Source: Bacillus sp. UNC41MFS5 (GTDB lineage: Bacteria; Bacillota; Bacilli; Bacillales_B; DSM-18226). From it: a DNA stretch of 64,000 nt. The stretch lies in assembly GCF_000686805.1 (NCBI RefSeq), contig NZ_KK366018.1, forward strand, positions 223,759 through 287,758, written 5' to 3'. Below are positions 47,022 to 55,613 of this stretch, one piece after another; positions within the stretch are counted from its first letter, which is position 1; each line of letters begins with the position of its first letter. Position numbers and translations under genes: made by a program. The notes below the pieces were generated by a model. It saw only the letters and a program-made list of their open reading frames with translations, ran no database searches and was not told where the DNA came from.

Positions 47022-47249
47022 TTATCCTTTTTTAATCCAAAACTTTAATTCACCATTTTCCTCTTCGTATTTTAATAATTCATGACCACCCGATTTAGCC
47101 CAGGCAGTAAGATCGTTCTTAGCACCTTTATCTGTTGTATGAATTTCTAAAACTTGACCAGATTCAAGTTCATTCATGGCTTTCTTTGTTTTAACAATTG
47201 GCATTGGACATGCTAAGCCTTTAGCATTAACTAGTTTTGTAATATTCAT
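47022..47249 (-). CDS. TusA family sulfur-carrier protein (YrkI-like)
   Basis: 75-residue TusA protein. The persulfide-carrying residue is Cys14 in NAKGLACPMPIVKTKKAM. It closely resembles the TusA half of the fusion at 45818-46393. ATG at 47249 follows GGGAGG; the frame to 47273 has no ribosome-binding site. First gene after cstR, with an operator in between. Confidence 0.92.
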   Translation of the reverse strand: MNITKLVNAKGLACPMPIVKTKKAMNELESGQVLEIHTTDKGAKNDLTAWAKSGGHELLKYEEENGELKFWIKKG

Positions 47250-47280
47250 TGTTACATTCCTCCCATTAGTCAATTACCAT

Positions 47281-47294
47281 TACCCCTATGGGTA
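47281..47294. promoter_or_regulatory. CstR-type operator before tusA
   Basis: TACCCCTATGGGTA, arms TACCC/GGGTA, 31 bp upstream of the tusA start. Confidence 0.7.
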
Positions 47295-47333
47295 TTAATA
47301 TTAGTTAAAATAAAAGAGGGTGTCAACCCTTTT

Positions 47334-47597
47334 TTATCGGCTTTTTACCAGCAGATTAACAGCTTCTTTTACTAATTCTTCCATGCTCTTTTCTCCATGG
47401 TTTTCTGCTTGTTGAACACACTCCACTAAATTGGAACTAACTATTACACCAATGGTGCGATCAATGGCACTTCTAGTTGCAGATAACTGGGTGATAACTT
47501 CTTTGCAGTCCTTGTTTTCTTCCATCATTTTTAAGATTCCTCTTAACTGCCCTTCAATGCGTTTTACCCTATTTTTCATTTGATCATTATACTCCAT
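47334..47597 (-). CDS. cstR: CsoR-family persulfide-sensing repressor (CstR)
   Basis: 87-residue all-helical DUF156/CsoR-family repressor. Cys31 and Cys60 are the reactive pair. The copper-binding His found four residues before the second Cys in CsoR is Asn56 here, which points to CstR (per- and polysulfide sensor) rather than a copper sensor. The downstream sulfur-transfer genes agree. The start at 47597 follows GAGGAGG. Its promoter carries a CstR operator in the spacer, so it is autoregulated. Confidence 0.92.
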   Translation of the reverse strand: MEYNDQMKNRVKRIEGQLRGILKMMEENKDCKEVITQLSATRSAIDRTIGVIVSSNLVECVQQAENHGEKSMEELVKEAVNLLVKSR

Positions 47598-47995
47598 GTT
47601 ATTTACCTCCTCTAAAAATTAATTTCTATCAAATATCTTTTATACAAAGTAAGGGGTAAAATCAGAACTATTAAAATTAAACATGTGATGTAAGCCTCCT
47701 TTAATGAAACGATGTCATTGACAAGCTCTATATTATACCCCTATAGGTATAAAGTCAATAGACTAATTTTAGGGTTCTCTTTTTAAGAATTAAAAACACA
47801 AATATTAAGAAAATCACCATATTAACTTTTATAAAATTAGCAATCCATTTATCTGTGTCAAATTGAACAAATAAGTACAAATTCTATTCATTTGGTAATT
47901 TTGTTCCAGTAAATACTTTATTTTAACAACTGATTTTGTTATTATTATCATACAGTTATTAAAAATAACCAAGATACTATTTGAGGTGTTGATAG
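47598..47995. other. 398-bp divergent intergenic region (cstR / HxlR gene)
   Basis: Holds the cstR promoter-operator (47730-47758) and the leader of the HxlR gene. The rest is AT-rich with nothing recognised. Confidence 0.6.
47730..47758 (-). promoter_or_regulatory. cstR operon promoter with operator in the spacer
   Basis: Minus-strand -35 TTGACT (47753-47758), 17-bp spacer, -10 TAATAT (47730-47735). The operator ATACCCCTATAGGTAT (47735-47750) fills the spacer, so repressor binding would exclude RNA polymerase. Confidence 0.85.
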
Positions 47996-48307
47996 ATGGT
48001 TACAGAAAATAAATTATGTAATAAAGTTGAAGAGTGCTACCATATTATGGGGAAGAAATGGGTTGGCCTAATTATTCATACATTAATAGAAGAGCCAAAA
48101 AGATTCAGTGAAATTCATGCCTTCATTCCCGACTTAAGTAAAAGAGTTTTAAATGAACGAATGAAAGAGCTCGAGGAAAATGGAATTGTGCTAAGAAATG
48201 TTATTGCAGACCGTCCTGTACGGACTGAATATTCATTAACCAAAAAAGGGACAGAACTCGGAAGATCACTCAAAGCTTTGGAAGAATGGGCAGATAAATG
48301 GTTGTAA
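47996..48307 (+). CDS. HxlR family transcriptional regulator
   Basis: 103-residue winged-helix protein with the HxlR layout: Cys8 and Cys14 near the N-terminus, GKKWVGLIIHTLIEEPKRFSEI (about 19-40), LSKRVLNERMKELEENGIV and the wing RPVRTEYSLTKKG. Many HxlR proteins sense thiol-reactive electrophiles through an N-terminal cysteine. The start at 47996 follows GAGGTG. It is divergent from cstR and has no obvious adjacent target gene. Confidence 0.9.
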   Translation: MVTENKLCNKVEECYHIMGKKWVGLIIHTLIEEPKRFSEIHAFIPDLSKRVLNERMKELEENGIVLRNVIADRPVRTEYSLTKKGTELGRSLKALEEWADKWL

Positions 48308-48465
48308 ATTAAAAGACCCGAAATGAGGAAAAGCTAGTTACATTAAATAAACCCAGAATTTTTATTCCTTATTAAATGAAACCTCATAAATCAAACATGA
48401 AAGTGTTAATGTTCATGCCCCAATGTTTAGACAATACGACTTCAATTCTTTAGAAACAAAAACGC

Positions 48466-48507
48466 GAATAATGGACATTTTTCCATTATTCGCGTTTGAA
48501 TCATACA
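48466..48507. terminator. Long bidirectional terminator
   Basis: Stem of about 15 bp, AACGCGAATAATGGA pairing with TCCATTATTCGCGTT, between the convergent HxlR and cdaS genes. Confidence 0.85.
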
Positions 48508-48574
48508 AACTGAAATTAATAACCATTTTAGTTTTTTTTACCATAAATTTATATCCTTAATCTTAAAATTATTC

Positions 48575-49204
48575 TCATGCATTAAACAAGATAGGGTTTC
48601 TAGTATTTATTGGATATAACTTTCCCTCAAACGCGAATGAAATTTTACCCGTTTCTTCAGAAACAACAAGAGCAAGTGCATCGCTTTTTTCGGATATTCC
48701 TAGGGCTGCACGGTGCCGTGTTCCAACTTTCTTATCTCCAGTTAATACAGTTGTCAGCGGAAGTACATTTGCTGCTGAGACGACTGTATTTCCCCGTATT
48801 AAAACTGCACCATCATGTAATGGATTTCCAGGATAAAAAATGGCTTCCAATAATTTTGGTGTCACCATAGCTCCTATTGTTGTTCCTTTTTGGATAATAT
48901 TATCAACAGAATCACTACGTTCAACTATAATAAGTGCACCATGATTTTGTTGCGATAGGATTTGAGCAGCGATAGATAAGTCATTATATGTATCAGTAAA
49001 GGATGATAAATAGCAATTTAAATAAAAGGAAGCCGCCATGGATTCAATTTTTAGTAGATGCTCTTTTACATCCTCTAAACTCCCTAATACACAGTGGTTT
49101 TCGTTAGCTAGGACATCTAAATTGGCTTCGAGTAAATTAATTATATGTTTAATACCATCCTCCAAATTTTGCTTTAACGGTGAAAAATCACACTTACTCT
49201 CCAT
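48575..49204 (-). CDS. cdaS: Diadenylate cyclase CdaS
   Basis: Makes c-di-AMP from two ATP. 209 residues: a two-helix N-terminal regulatory region (about 1-70) characteristic of CdaS, then the DAC domain with the catalytic motifs DGA at 131-133 (NPLHDGAVLI) and RHR at 163-165 (GTRHRAALG). There are no membrane helices, unlike CdaA. In Bacillus this paralogue is expressed in the forespore and needed for efficient germination. The start at 49204 follows TTGGAGGA. A forespore sigma promoter was not identified with certainty. Confidence 0.93.
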   Translation of the reverse strand: MESKCDFSPLKQNLEDGIKHIINLLEANLDVLANENHCVLGSLEDVKEHLLKIESMAASFYLNCYLSSFTDTYNDLSIAAQILSQQNHGALIIVERSDSVDNIIQKGTTIGAMVTPKLLEAIFYPGNPLHDGAVLIRGNTVVSAANVLPLTTVLTGDKKVGTRHRAALGISEKSDALALVVSEETGKISFAFEGKLYPINTRNPILFNA

Positions 49205-49439
49205 TTAGATATTCCTCCAACTATTAGCTAAAAGCCTTTAATTCCACTTTTCTATTGTTTACGATACTTGTTAGAAATAGTATTAGTTCGGAGATTAAAT
49301 TTTATTTATGAGCATACCGTCATAATCTTAAGCAAGTATAGTTGATTTATTATCTCATGTTTACTATAATGAATTCAGGTTACTAAAAGTATACATGTTA
49401 CTTTTTATATATATATTTTTTAGAAGCGAGGTAAGGAAA

Positions 49440-49934
49440 ATGACTATGTTAGAATCAAAAGTAATTCAAACTAGATTTGAAAAAGAAATCTTTATAGCAG
49501 AAAAATCAAACATTGAAATTAACATGTTTCGTACCCTTGATAAGAACAATCCTTTTTATGAATTTATGGTTGGACTTGATCTAATTCGAATTAGGGATAA
49601 TGAGTATTATGGAAATAAAACAAGTTATGTTACTATAAGAATTTCAGATGATTTACAATCTCTTTTTGTAATAGAGCCTGATGTTCAAAGCATTTTTGCC
49701 ATCAAAAACAAACAAGAAAAAGAAGCAGCAATAGAATTAATTCATTATTTATTGATTGATTCACAAACTTTTAAAGAAGTTGTCTCAGATATGATTCGTA
49801 ACCTAAAGAGTGATAATGTTGTAAATGTATATGAAGTCAAGGAAGCAACCACCAAGCTGGCAGTACTAGAAAGATTGTTAAACATTCGTAATGAAGATAT
49901 AGAATTCATGATTAGAATGGAAAATATAGCTTAG
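49440..49934 (+). CDS. Hypothetical protein
   Basis: 164 residues, no signal peptide or membrane helix, no family recognised. The sequence is mixed alpha/beta with charged helices in the C-terminal half (KEEAAIELIHYLL, TFKEVVSDMIRNL, TTKLAVLERLLNIR). The start at 49440 is set by GAGGTAAGGAAA; the ATG at 49395 has no ribosome-binding site and would add a hydrophobic extension. It is divergent from cdaS across 235 bp and followed by its own terminator. A sporulation link through its neighbour is only speculation. Confidence 0.7.
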   Translation: MTMLESKVIQTRFEKEIFIAEKSNIEINMFRTLDKNNPFYEFMVGLDLIRIRDNEYYGNKTSYVTIRISDDLQSLFVIEPDVQSIFAIKNKQEKEAAIELIHYLLIDSQTFKEVVSDMIRNLKSDNVVNVYEVKEATTKLAVLERLLNIRNEDIEFMIRMENIA

Positions 49935-49937
49935 AAT

Positions 49938-49985
49938 TAAAAAGGGAGAGAAGCCTATCAGGACGGCTTTTCGCCCTTTTTTAAA
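49938..49985 (+). terminator. Terminator of the hypothetical gene
   Basis: Imperfect stem AAAAAGGG...CCCTTTTTT enclosing AAGCC/GGCTT, followed by T-rich DNA. A second hairpin, AAAGCCTC/GAGGCTTT, follows at 50006-50028. Confidence 0.7.
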
Positions 49986-50134
49986 CCGTTTATTACATGA
50001 CAAAAAAGCCTCCGGAAAAGAGGCTTTCTATATAATACATTTTTTATTGCTATTTAAAATTATGGAATAAGTCAACGTACAACGAAAATACTTTTGTTGA
50101 AACTGTATGGTTTTATAGAAGCAGTACATAGTAG

Positions 50135-51148
50135 TTACCTTTTTTCAACTCTTCCATCCGCATGGCGGGCGAATCTTCCTGACTCACGCTCATTAACAGG
50201 ATCTGGACGGTCCCATGGCCAGCCACCAAATTGAGTAGTTTGATAATCCTTGAACGCATCGCGAATTTCCTTCTCAGTATTCATTACAAACGGTCCATAG
50301 GATACGACAGTTTCTTGTATTGGCTCACCCTCTAGGAGCAGCATATAACTCTCAGATGATCCATTTGTAATCGTGATTTCCTGATCACCAACAAGCTTTA
50401 CACGATGGTACGTTTCAATCTTAGTCTCGTCTATGTTTAGTTTATCTCCCTGATAATAGTATAGATTTCTCGTCATTGTCGTTGAAACTGACGGCAGGGT
50501 GAAGACTGCTTCCGGCTCCATATGAATAACGTAGATTCCCACATGATGATTTTTATTGTTTGCCCATGAAGCAGTGTTTGCTTCTAAACTAGACTTGCCC
50601 ATCATACTACCGGCAATCAATCTTACGGTCGTTTTCTGTCCATTCGCAGCTGCTGCATGTACTTCCGGTATATCCTCAGCCCATAACATTTTATATTCAG
50701 GATGTGCGAATTTATCTTTTGCAGGTAGATTCAGCCATATCTGAAAGAATTCAAGTGGATTGCCTTTGTCCTGATGGACGAGAGGAAACATTTCAGTATG
50801 CTGGGCGCCCTTTCCTGCTGTCATCCACTGAACATCTCCATTCCCAAATCGTCCTACAGACCCATATGAATCAAAATGATCAATCAAACCTTCCAAAACG
50901 ACTGTTACCGTTTCAAAACCTCTGTGGGGATGTACAGGAAATCCCGGAACCGTTTTGCCATGATACATTCTAAAATCATCACGCAACGTAAAATCCTCGC
51001 CAAGATTTCTACCTTCCAATGAAATGTTAGGACCCTGCTGTTCATTTCCTGCGGGATACGCATCCTTATGATGAACTGTCATAAGGAACGGATCTTCTGT
51101 CTCCCATGGAAATCCTAATTTTTGTATTTTCATAATTTTTTTATTCAC
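50135..51148 (-). CDS. Pirin family protein
   Basis: 337-residue bicupin. The N-terminal cupin has the pirin metal site HPHRGFETVTVVLEG near 78-92 plus GDVQWMTAGKGAQHTE near 105-120, giving three His and one Glu. Bacterial pirins can have quercetinase (dioxygenase) activity. The start is GTG at 51148, seven bases after GGGAGGA. It is directly downstream of two ring-cleaving dioxygenase genes (14-bp gap), so it is probably cotranscribed and functions in aromatic or quinone detoxification. Confidence 0.9.
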   Translation of the reverse strand: MNKKIMKIQKLGFPWETEDPFLMTVHHKDAYPAGNEQQGPNISLEGRNLGEDFTLRDDFRMYHGKTVPGFPVHPHRGFETVTVVLEGLIDHFDSYGSVGRFGNGDVQWMTAGKGAQHTEMFPLVHQDKGNPLEFFQIWLNLPAKDKFAHPEYKMLWAEDIPEVHAAAANGQKTTVRLIAGSMMGKSSLEANTASWANNKNHHVGIYVIHMEPEAVFTLPSVSTTMTRNLYYYQGDKLNIDETKIETYHRVKLVGDQEITITNGSSESYMLLLEGEPIQETVVSYGPFVMNTEKEIRDAFKDYQTTQFGGWPWDRPDPVNERESGRFARHADGRVEKR

Positions 51149-51162
51149 GTCTATTTCCTCCC

Positions 51163-52140
51163 CTATTCTTTGACGAATTCCTTTGTACTTCTCACAGTAT
51201 CAATTGGACGAACTAATTCTTCTATTTCTTCACGTTTAATTTCTAAGAATGGAGGCAGCGATAATTTTTCGCCAAGTGTTTCATAAGGTTCGTCACCCAT
51301 AAAACCAGGACCATCTGTCGCAAACTCAAATAAAATATGTGGTGTCACTCTAGCATATAAAGACTCAAAAAAGTGACGATTTACATAACCAGATGAAGGT
51401 AATCCAAAACTACTCATTCTCTCAATCCATTCTTCTAATACGGAGCGATCCTCTACTCGGAATGCAGCATGGTGTACTGCTCCATAACCTTGTCGGGATT
51501 GAGGAAGAACGGTATTGTATTCTACAATGACAGAGGCACCATTGCCGCCTTCCCCTACTTCAAATAAATGGAATGCCCCATCTGCCGCAGTCTCTTTAAA
51601 TAACAAGACTTTTTCCAGCATTTCTTTAAAGTAATCAAACATCGAAATTCGCACAAAAACGGGACCTAAACCAGTAATAGCATATTCCAGTGGTATCGGA
51701 CCCTTTTGCCAAGGTGTACCAGATTCCACGCCTTTATTGAATTCATCTGAAATTAATTGGTACTGTTGATCATCAAAATCAACGAAAGAGAGAGTTTTCT
51801 TGCCAAATTGCTCTTTGATTCCAGTATGTTTGACTTCTAAACGATCAAAACGTTTTACCCAATAGTCTAATGCTGCATCACTTGGTACACGGAAAGAGGT
51901 TTTTGAAATCTCGTTTGTGCCATGTACACCTTTCGGAATGCCTGGGAAGTCAAAGAACGTCATGTCAGTGCCTGCGCTGCCCTTATCATCGGCAAAGAAT
52001 AAATGATAGGTTTGAATATCATCTTGATTAACTGTTTTTTTAACTAACCGCATACCTAAAACATAGGTGAAAAATTCATAGTTCTTTTCTGCACTACTTG
52101 TTATAGCTGTTACGTGGTGTATACCTTTTAATTCGTTCAT
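51163..52140 (-). CDS. Ring-cleaving dioxygenase (MhqA/MhqO-type VOC protein)
   Basis: 325 residues, two vicinal-oxygen-chelate modules. The first begins IHHVTAITSSAEKNYEFFTYVLGMRLVKK (about 7-35). The metal His of the second is in GAVHHAAFRV near 222, and the glutamate is near HILFEFATDGPGF at 270. These enzymes open hydroquinone or catechol rings and belong to the MhqR regulon in B. subtilis. The start at 52140 follows TAGGAGGA. A palindrome AAAATTCGAATTTT lies in the leader near 52157. It shares a layout with the dioxygenases at 52193 and 58918. Confidence 0.9.
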   Translation of the reverse strand: MNELKGIHHVTAITSSAEKNYEFFTYVLGMRLVKKTVNQDDIQTYHLFFADDKGSAGTDMTFFDFPGIPKGVHGTNEISKTSFRVPSDAALDYWVKRFDRLEVKHTGIKEQFGKKTLSFVDFDDQQYQLISDEFNKGVESGTPWQKGPIPLEYAITGLGPVFVRISMFDYFKEMLEKVLLFKETAADGAFHLFEVGEGGNGASVIVEYNTVLPQSRQGYGAVHHAAFRVEDRSVLEEWIERMSSFGLPSSGYVNRHFFESLYARVTPHILFEFATDGPGFMGDEPYETLGEKLSLPPFLEIKREEIEELVRPIDTVRSTKEFVKE

Positions 52141-52192
52141 TTAATTTTCCTCCTAGAAAATTCGAATTTTTATGATAAGTTTGGTTTGTTTA

Positions 52193-53137
52193 TTAATATT
52201 CCTCAATGGGTGTTAGATTTTTTTCAATTTCATCTCTGCGGCCTTCTAAAAATGGCGGTAAATCTAATTTTTCTCCAAGTGTTTCAATGTCTCCATCAAT
52301 CGTGAAACCTGGCCCATCGGTAGCAATTTCAAATAGAATCCCGTTTGATTCTCGGAAATACAGGCTCTTAAAGTAGAAGCGATCCACGATGCCAGAAGAA
52401 TGGAAGCCACGTGCTCGTACTTGCTTGTCCCAAAATTCGAGCTCCTCATCGTTTTTTACACGAATTGCTAAATGATGAATACTGCCACGACCTGGTTTTT
52501 CAGAAGAACCGTCTAAATATTTCACGACGATTTCCCCAAAAACCTCTCCTTTGATGGATTGAAAAATCGCTTCGTCATCTGTTCGGCTTATCTCTGTATA
52601 GCCAAACATGTCTGTAAGAGTGCTTGCTAATTTATCAAGTCTTCGTACCGTCATTTCCACAGAGCCCATTCCTTGAATTTGGTGCTCGTTGGGTACATCA
52701 GATTTTTCCCACGTTTCCCAGTGTTGTACTTTTGCACCGTTAGAGACTAGAAGTACCATACGTAAACCTTCAGAGTCTTCAAAGTGTAAAGCAGGATGAT
52801 TGGCATACGTTGTAATGCCACTATTGGTTACACCATGTTCCTCAAAACGTGCTTTCCAATAGGCTAAACTTGCTTCTGATGGTACGAGTAAACCAATTTT
52901 TGTGATAGCATTTGTACCACGATGTGTATGACCAACTAATGGCATTTCAAAAAATGATAGTTCAGTACCCGGGCTGCCTGTTTTATCCCCGAAAAATAAG
53001 TGATACATCGATGGATCATCTTGGTTCACCGTTACTTTCACACGACGTAAACCAAGCACATGACGGTAAAAGTGATTATTTTTACTTGCATTTTTTGTAA
53101 TCATTGAAATGTGATGATGCCCTGGAATTTTATACAT
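52193..53137 (-). CDS. Ring-cleaving dioxygenase (Mhq-type VOC protein)
   Basis: 314-residue double-VOC dioxygenase beginning GHHHISMITKNASKNNHFYRHVLGLRR (about 6-32). Second-module metal residues are in GSIHHLAIRV near 215 and GILFEIATDGPGF near 262. The start at 53137 has GAGGAGGA. It is the first gene of the dioxygenase-dioxygenase-pirin set and immediately downstream of a MarR gene on the same strand. An imperfect palindrome CAGTTAACTAGTCAAGTG (about 53157-53174) in its leader is a candidate operator. Confidence 0.9.
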   Translation of the reverse strand: MYKIPGHHHISMITKNASKNNHFYRHVLGLRRVKVTVNQDDPSMYHLFFGDKTGSPGTELSFFEMPLVGHTHRGTNAITKIGLLVPSEASLAYWKARFEEHGVTNSGITTYANHPALHFEDSEGLRMVLLVSNGAKVQHWETWEKSDVPNEHQIQGMGSVEMTVRRLDKLASTLTDMFGYTEISRTDDEAIFQSIKGEVFGEIVVKYLDGSSEKPGRGSIHHLAIRVKNDEELEFWDKQVRARGFHSSGIVDRFYFKSLYFRESNGILFEIATDGPGFTIDGDIETLGEKLDLPPFLEGRRDEIEKNLTPIEEY

Positions 53138-53220
53138 AAAATTATTCCTCCTCTTTCAGTTAACTAGTCAAGTGATAATTAAAAAATAATATCATAAAAT
53201 TACCACAAGGAAAAGAATCC

Positions 53221-53661
53221 TTATTTTTCTAATTTATTCTCAGTATGTTTTTGTAGCTTACTCATCAGTTTATATAGTGTTTTTTGCTCTTCCTCTGTTA
53301 AGCACTCATTGAAAATGGACGTTTGGAAAGTAAGTTGGTGTTCAAAAACTTCATTCATTTTACCTTCCCCTTTATTCGTCAAGGTAATCCATTTGGTTTT
53401 CCAGTCTTGCTTACGCTGTATATATCCCTCTTGCTCAAGCCGAGTAAGCATACGAGAAATTCCACCCTCCGACACCGTTACTTTGGTGGCAAGTTGACTT
53501 TGTGTGATCGGCTGATAAGTCGAAACCTGGTTTAATACATCAAACTGTGCAGCTGTGATCCCGTATTGTTTTAAGAAATCATTTGATAATAAATTACTTT
53601 GATGTGTAAATCGAGCAATCCGCAACCAAATTAATGAACCAAGTGTATTTTTTCTCAACAT
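53221..53661 (-). CDS. MarR family regulator beside dioxygenase genes
   Basis: 146-residue winged-helix protein. The recognition region is [22 protein letters not shown] (about 54-75) and the wing is [15 protein letters not shown]. It is not closely related to the MhqR at 27526 or the twin MarR proteins. The start at 53661 follows AAAGGAGA. Downstream are the two dioxygenases and pirin, its likely targets. A large palindrome containing an MhqR-like core (53712-53747) lies 51 bp upstream of its start. Confidence 0.87.
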   Translation of the reverse strand: MLRKNTLGSLIWLRIARFTHQSNLLSNDFLKQYGITAAQFDVLNQVSTYQPITQSQLATKVTVSEGGISRMLTRLEQEGYIQRKQDWKTKWITLTNKGEGKMNEVFEHQLTFQTSIFNECLTEEEQKTLYKLMSKLQKHTENKLEK

Positions 53662-53711
53662 GACTTATCTCCTTTCGTTACTATCACTTTACACCTCAAG
53701 TGAATAAAACG

Positions 53712-53747
53712 CAAGAAAAATATCTTGAATTCAAGATATTTTTCTTG
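53712..53747. promoter_or_regulatory. 36-bp perfect palindrome with MhqR-like core
   Basis: Each base from 53712 to 53729 pairs with its partner from 53747 down to 53730. The core TATCTTGAATTCAAGATA (53721-53738) differs from the MhqR box by one symmetric change. It may be an operator for the MarR gene, a transcription terminator for the upstream operon, or both. Confidence 0.65.
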
Positions 53748-53878
53748 ATCTTATTTTTTACAGTGTTAAACACTCTAATCTTCAGGTACTTTGACAATGC
53801 TTCAATGACAGCTCTAGCACCTCTTCATATAAGTTATGTGTAAGGGCGTTTTTTGAGATAACGCCCATTCAGCAATTT

Positions 53879-54538
53879 TTAAACAGTTTTCCAGTCAGCT
53901 GCAAATTTTTCAAGTCCTTGGTCTGTTAATGGATGTTTTGATAATTGCTCAATAACCTTGAAAGGAATGGTTGCAATATGAGCTCCAGCCAATGCTACAC
54001 GGGTTACATGATCAGGATGACGTACAGATGCGGCAATAATTTGTGAATCTAGATTTTGAACACGGAACATTTCGGCAATTTTTGCAACCAGTTCTACCCC
54101 ATCTTCATTAATATCATCTAAACGTCCTAAGAATGGTGAAACATAGGTTGCTCCGGCCCGGGCTGCCAACAATGCCTGGTTCACACTAAAAATCAGGGTA
54201 ACGTTGGTTTTTACACCTTTTTTAGTTAAATAGCGGCAAGCCTCTAGACCATCAAGTGTCATTGGAAGCTTGATGGTAATATTCTTATCGCCGCCGTTAA
54301 TTTTAATAAGCTCAACTGCTTCTGCAATCATTTGGTCAGCAGTTAACGCATTAGGTGTTACCTCGGCTGAAACTGACTCTACTTCTGGAACGGCATTTAA
54401 GATTTCTGCAATACGATCTTCGAATTTCACGCCTTCTTTAGCAACTAATGAAGGGTTAGTTGTAACACCAGATAACACACCAATTTTATAAGCCTTTTTA
54501 ATTTCTTCTAGATTTGCAGTATCGATAAAGAATTTCAT
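53879..54538 (-). CDS. tal: Transaldolase (TalC/fructose-6-phosphate aldolase-like)
   Basis: 219-residue small transaldolase of the non-oxidative pentose phosphate pathway. It starts [17 protein letters not shown], has GVTTNPSL near 24-31, the Schiff-base lysine in ITIKLPMT near 89, [26 protein letters not shown] near 113 and [20 protein letters not shown] near 190. The start at 54538 has GGAGGA. Last gene of an rpiA-zwf-gnd-tal operon. A GGGCGTT/AACGCCC hairpin (about 53844-53868) follows. Confidence 0.93.
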   Translation of the reverse strand: MKFFIDTANLEEIKKAYKIGVLSGVTTNPSLVAKEGVKFEDRIAEILNAVPEVESVSAEVTPNALTADQMIAEAVELIKINGGDKNITIKLPMTLDGLEACRYLTKKGVKTNVTLIFSVNQALLAARAGATYVSPFLGRLDDINEDGVELVAKIAEMFRVQNLDSQIIAASVRHPDHVTRVALAGAHIATIPFKVIEQLSKHPLTDQGLEKFAADWKTV

Positions 54539-54573
54539 AATCGTTTTCCTCCAATTTTTTTATAAAGTATTTA

Positions 54574-55467
54574 TTAGTTCTTTTCGACAGTATGTCCGCC
54601 AAATTCATTTCTAAGTGCTGCTACCACCTTACCGGTAAAGGTATCATCCTCAAGCGAGCGATAACGCATTAGTAATGACATAGCAATGACTGGTGTTGCT
54701 GTTTTAAGGTCTAAGGCTGCCTCTACAGTCCATTTTCCTTCACCTGAGGAGTGCATAATCCCTTTAATTTCTTCCAAATTTGGATATTTTGAGAATGCAT
54801 TTTCTGTTAATTCCATCAGCCATGAACGAATAACGGATCCATTATTCCAAACACGTGCGACCTTTTCATAATCAAAATCGAATTCACTTTTCTCAAGAAC
54901 TTCAAAACCTTCACCAATCGCAGCCATCATGGCATACTCAATTCCATTATGAACCATTTTTAAGAAGTGCCCACTACCTGCTTTGCCCGCATATAAGAAG
55001 CCATTTTCCACAGCTGTATCCTTGAAAAGGGGCTCAACCACCTCCCAGGCTTCTGGATCACCGCCAATCATATAACAAGCTCCATTTCGAGCACCTTCCA
55101 TACCGCCTGAAGTACCTGCATCCATAAATCTCACGCCAATTTCCTTTAATTCATTGTATCGTTGAATCGATTCTTTATAGTGGGAATTTCCTGCTTCAAC
55201 GACAATATCACCTTTTTCCAAATAGGGTATGATTTCACTTATAACTGAATCAACTACTCCATGAGGAACCATGATCCAGACAATTCTTGGATGTTCCAAA
55301 GACTGAATGAGTTCTTTATAACTGGAGACACCAGTTGCTCCAAATTGTTTCATATTTTCTACTGCACTTGGATTCACATCAAATGCAACCACTTCATGCT
55401 GGTGATCCATTATATTTTGTCCTAAGTTTAACCCCATTTTTCCTAAACCAATAAGTCCTACCTTCAT
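54574..55467 (-). CDS. gnd: 6-phosphogluconate dehydrogenase, decarboxylating (short form)
   Basis: 297-residue short-type Gnd (YqeC-like). GLIGLGKMGLNLGQNI near 4-19 is the nucleotide-binding turn, GTSGGMEGARNGACYMIGG near 122-140 is the family signature, and Lys and Asn in HFLKMVHNGIEYAMM near 168-182 are catalytic. It converts 6-phosphogluconate to ribulose 5-phosphate with reduction of NAD(P). ATG at 55467 follows GGAGGAG. It sits between zwf and tal. Confidence 0.94.
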   Translation of the reverse strand: MKVGLIGLGKMGLNLGQNIMDHQHEVVAFDVNPSAVENMKQFGATGVSSYKELIQSLEHPRIVWIMVPHGVVDSVISEIIPYLEKGDIVVEAGNSHYKESIQRYNELKEIGVRFMDAGTSGGMEGARNGACYMIGGDPEAWEVVEPLFKDTAVENGFLYAGKAGSGHFLKMVHNGIEYAMMAAIGEGFEVLEKSEFDFDYEKVARVWNNGSVIRSWLMELTENAFSKYPNLEEIKGIMHSSGEGKWTVEAALDLKTATPVIAMSLLMRYRSLEDDTFTGKVVAALRNEFGGHTVEKN

Positions 55468-55613
55468 TATGTTCTCCTCCAATGTTGTAAAATAATTTTT
55501 TCTGTTTATTTAATAAATGTTATAAGATACTTTTCGCAATACGGACAACATGATCAACGGAATTTTCCTTTCAAATCCCACAATCATGTGTAATTACATA
55601 GATCAATGGAAGC

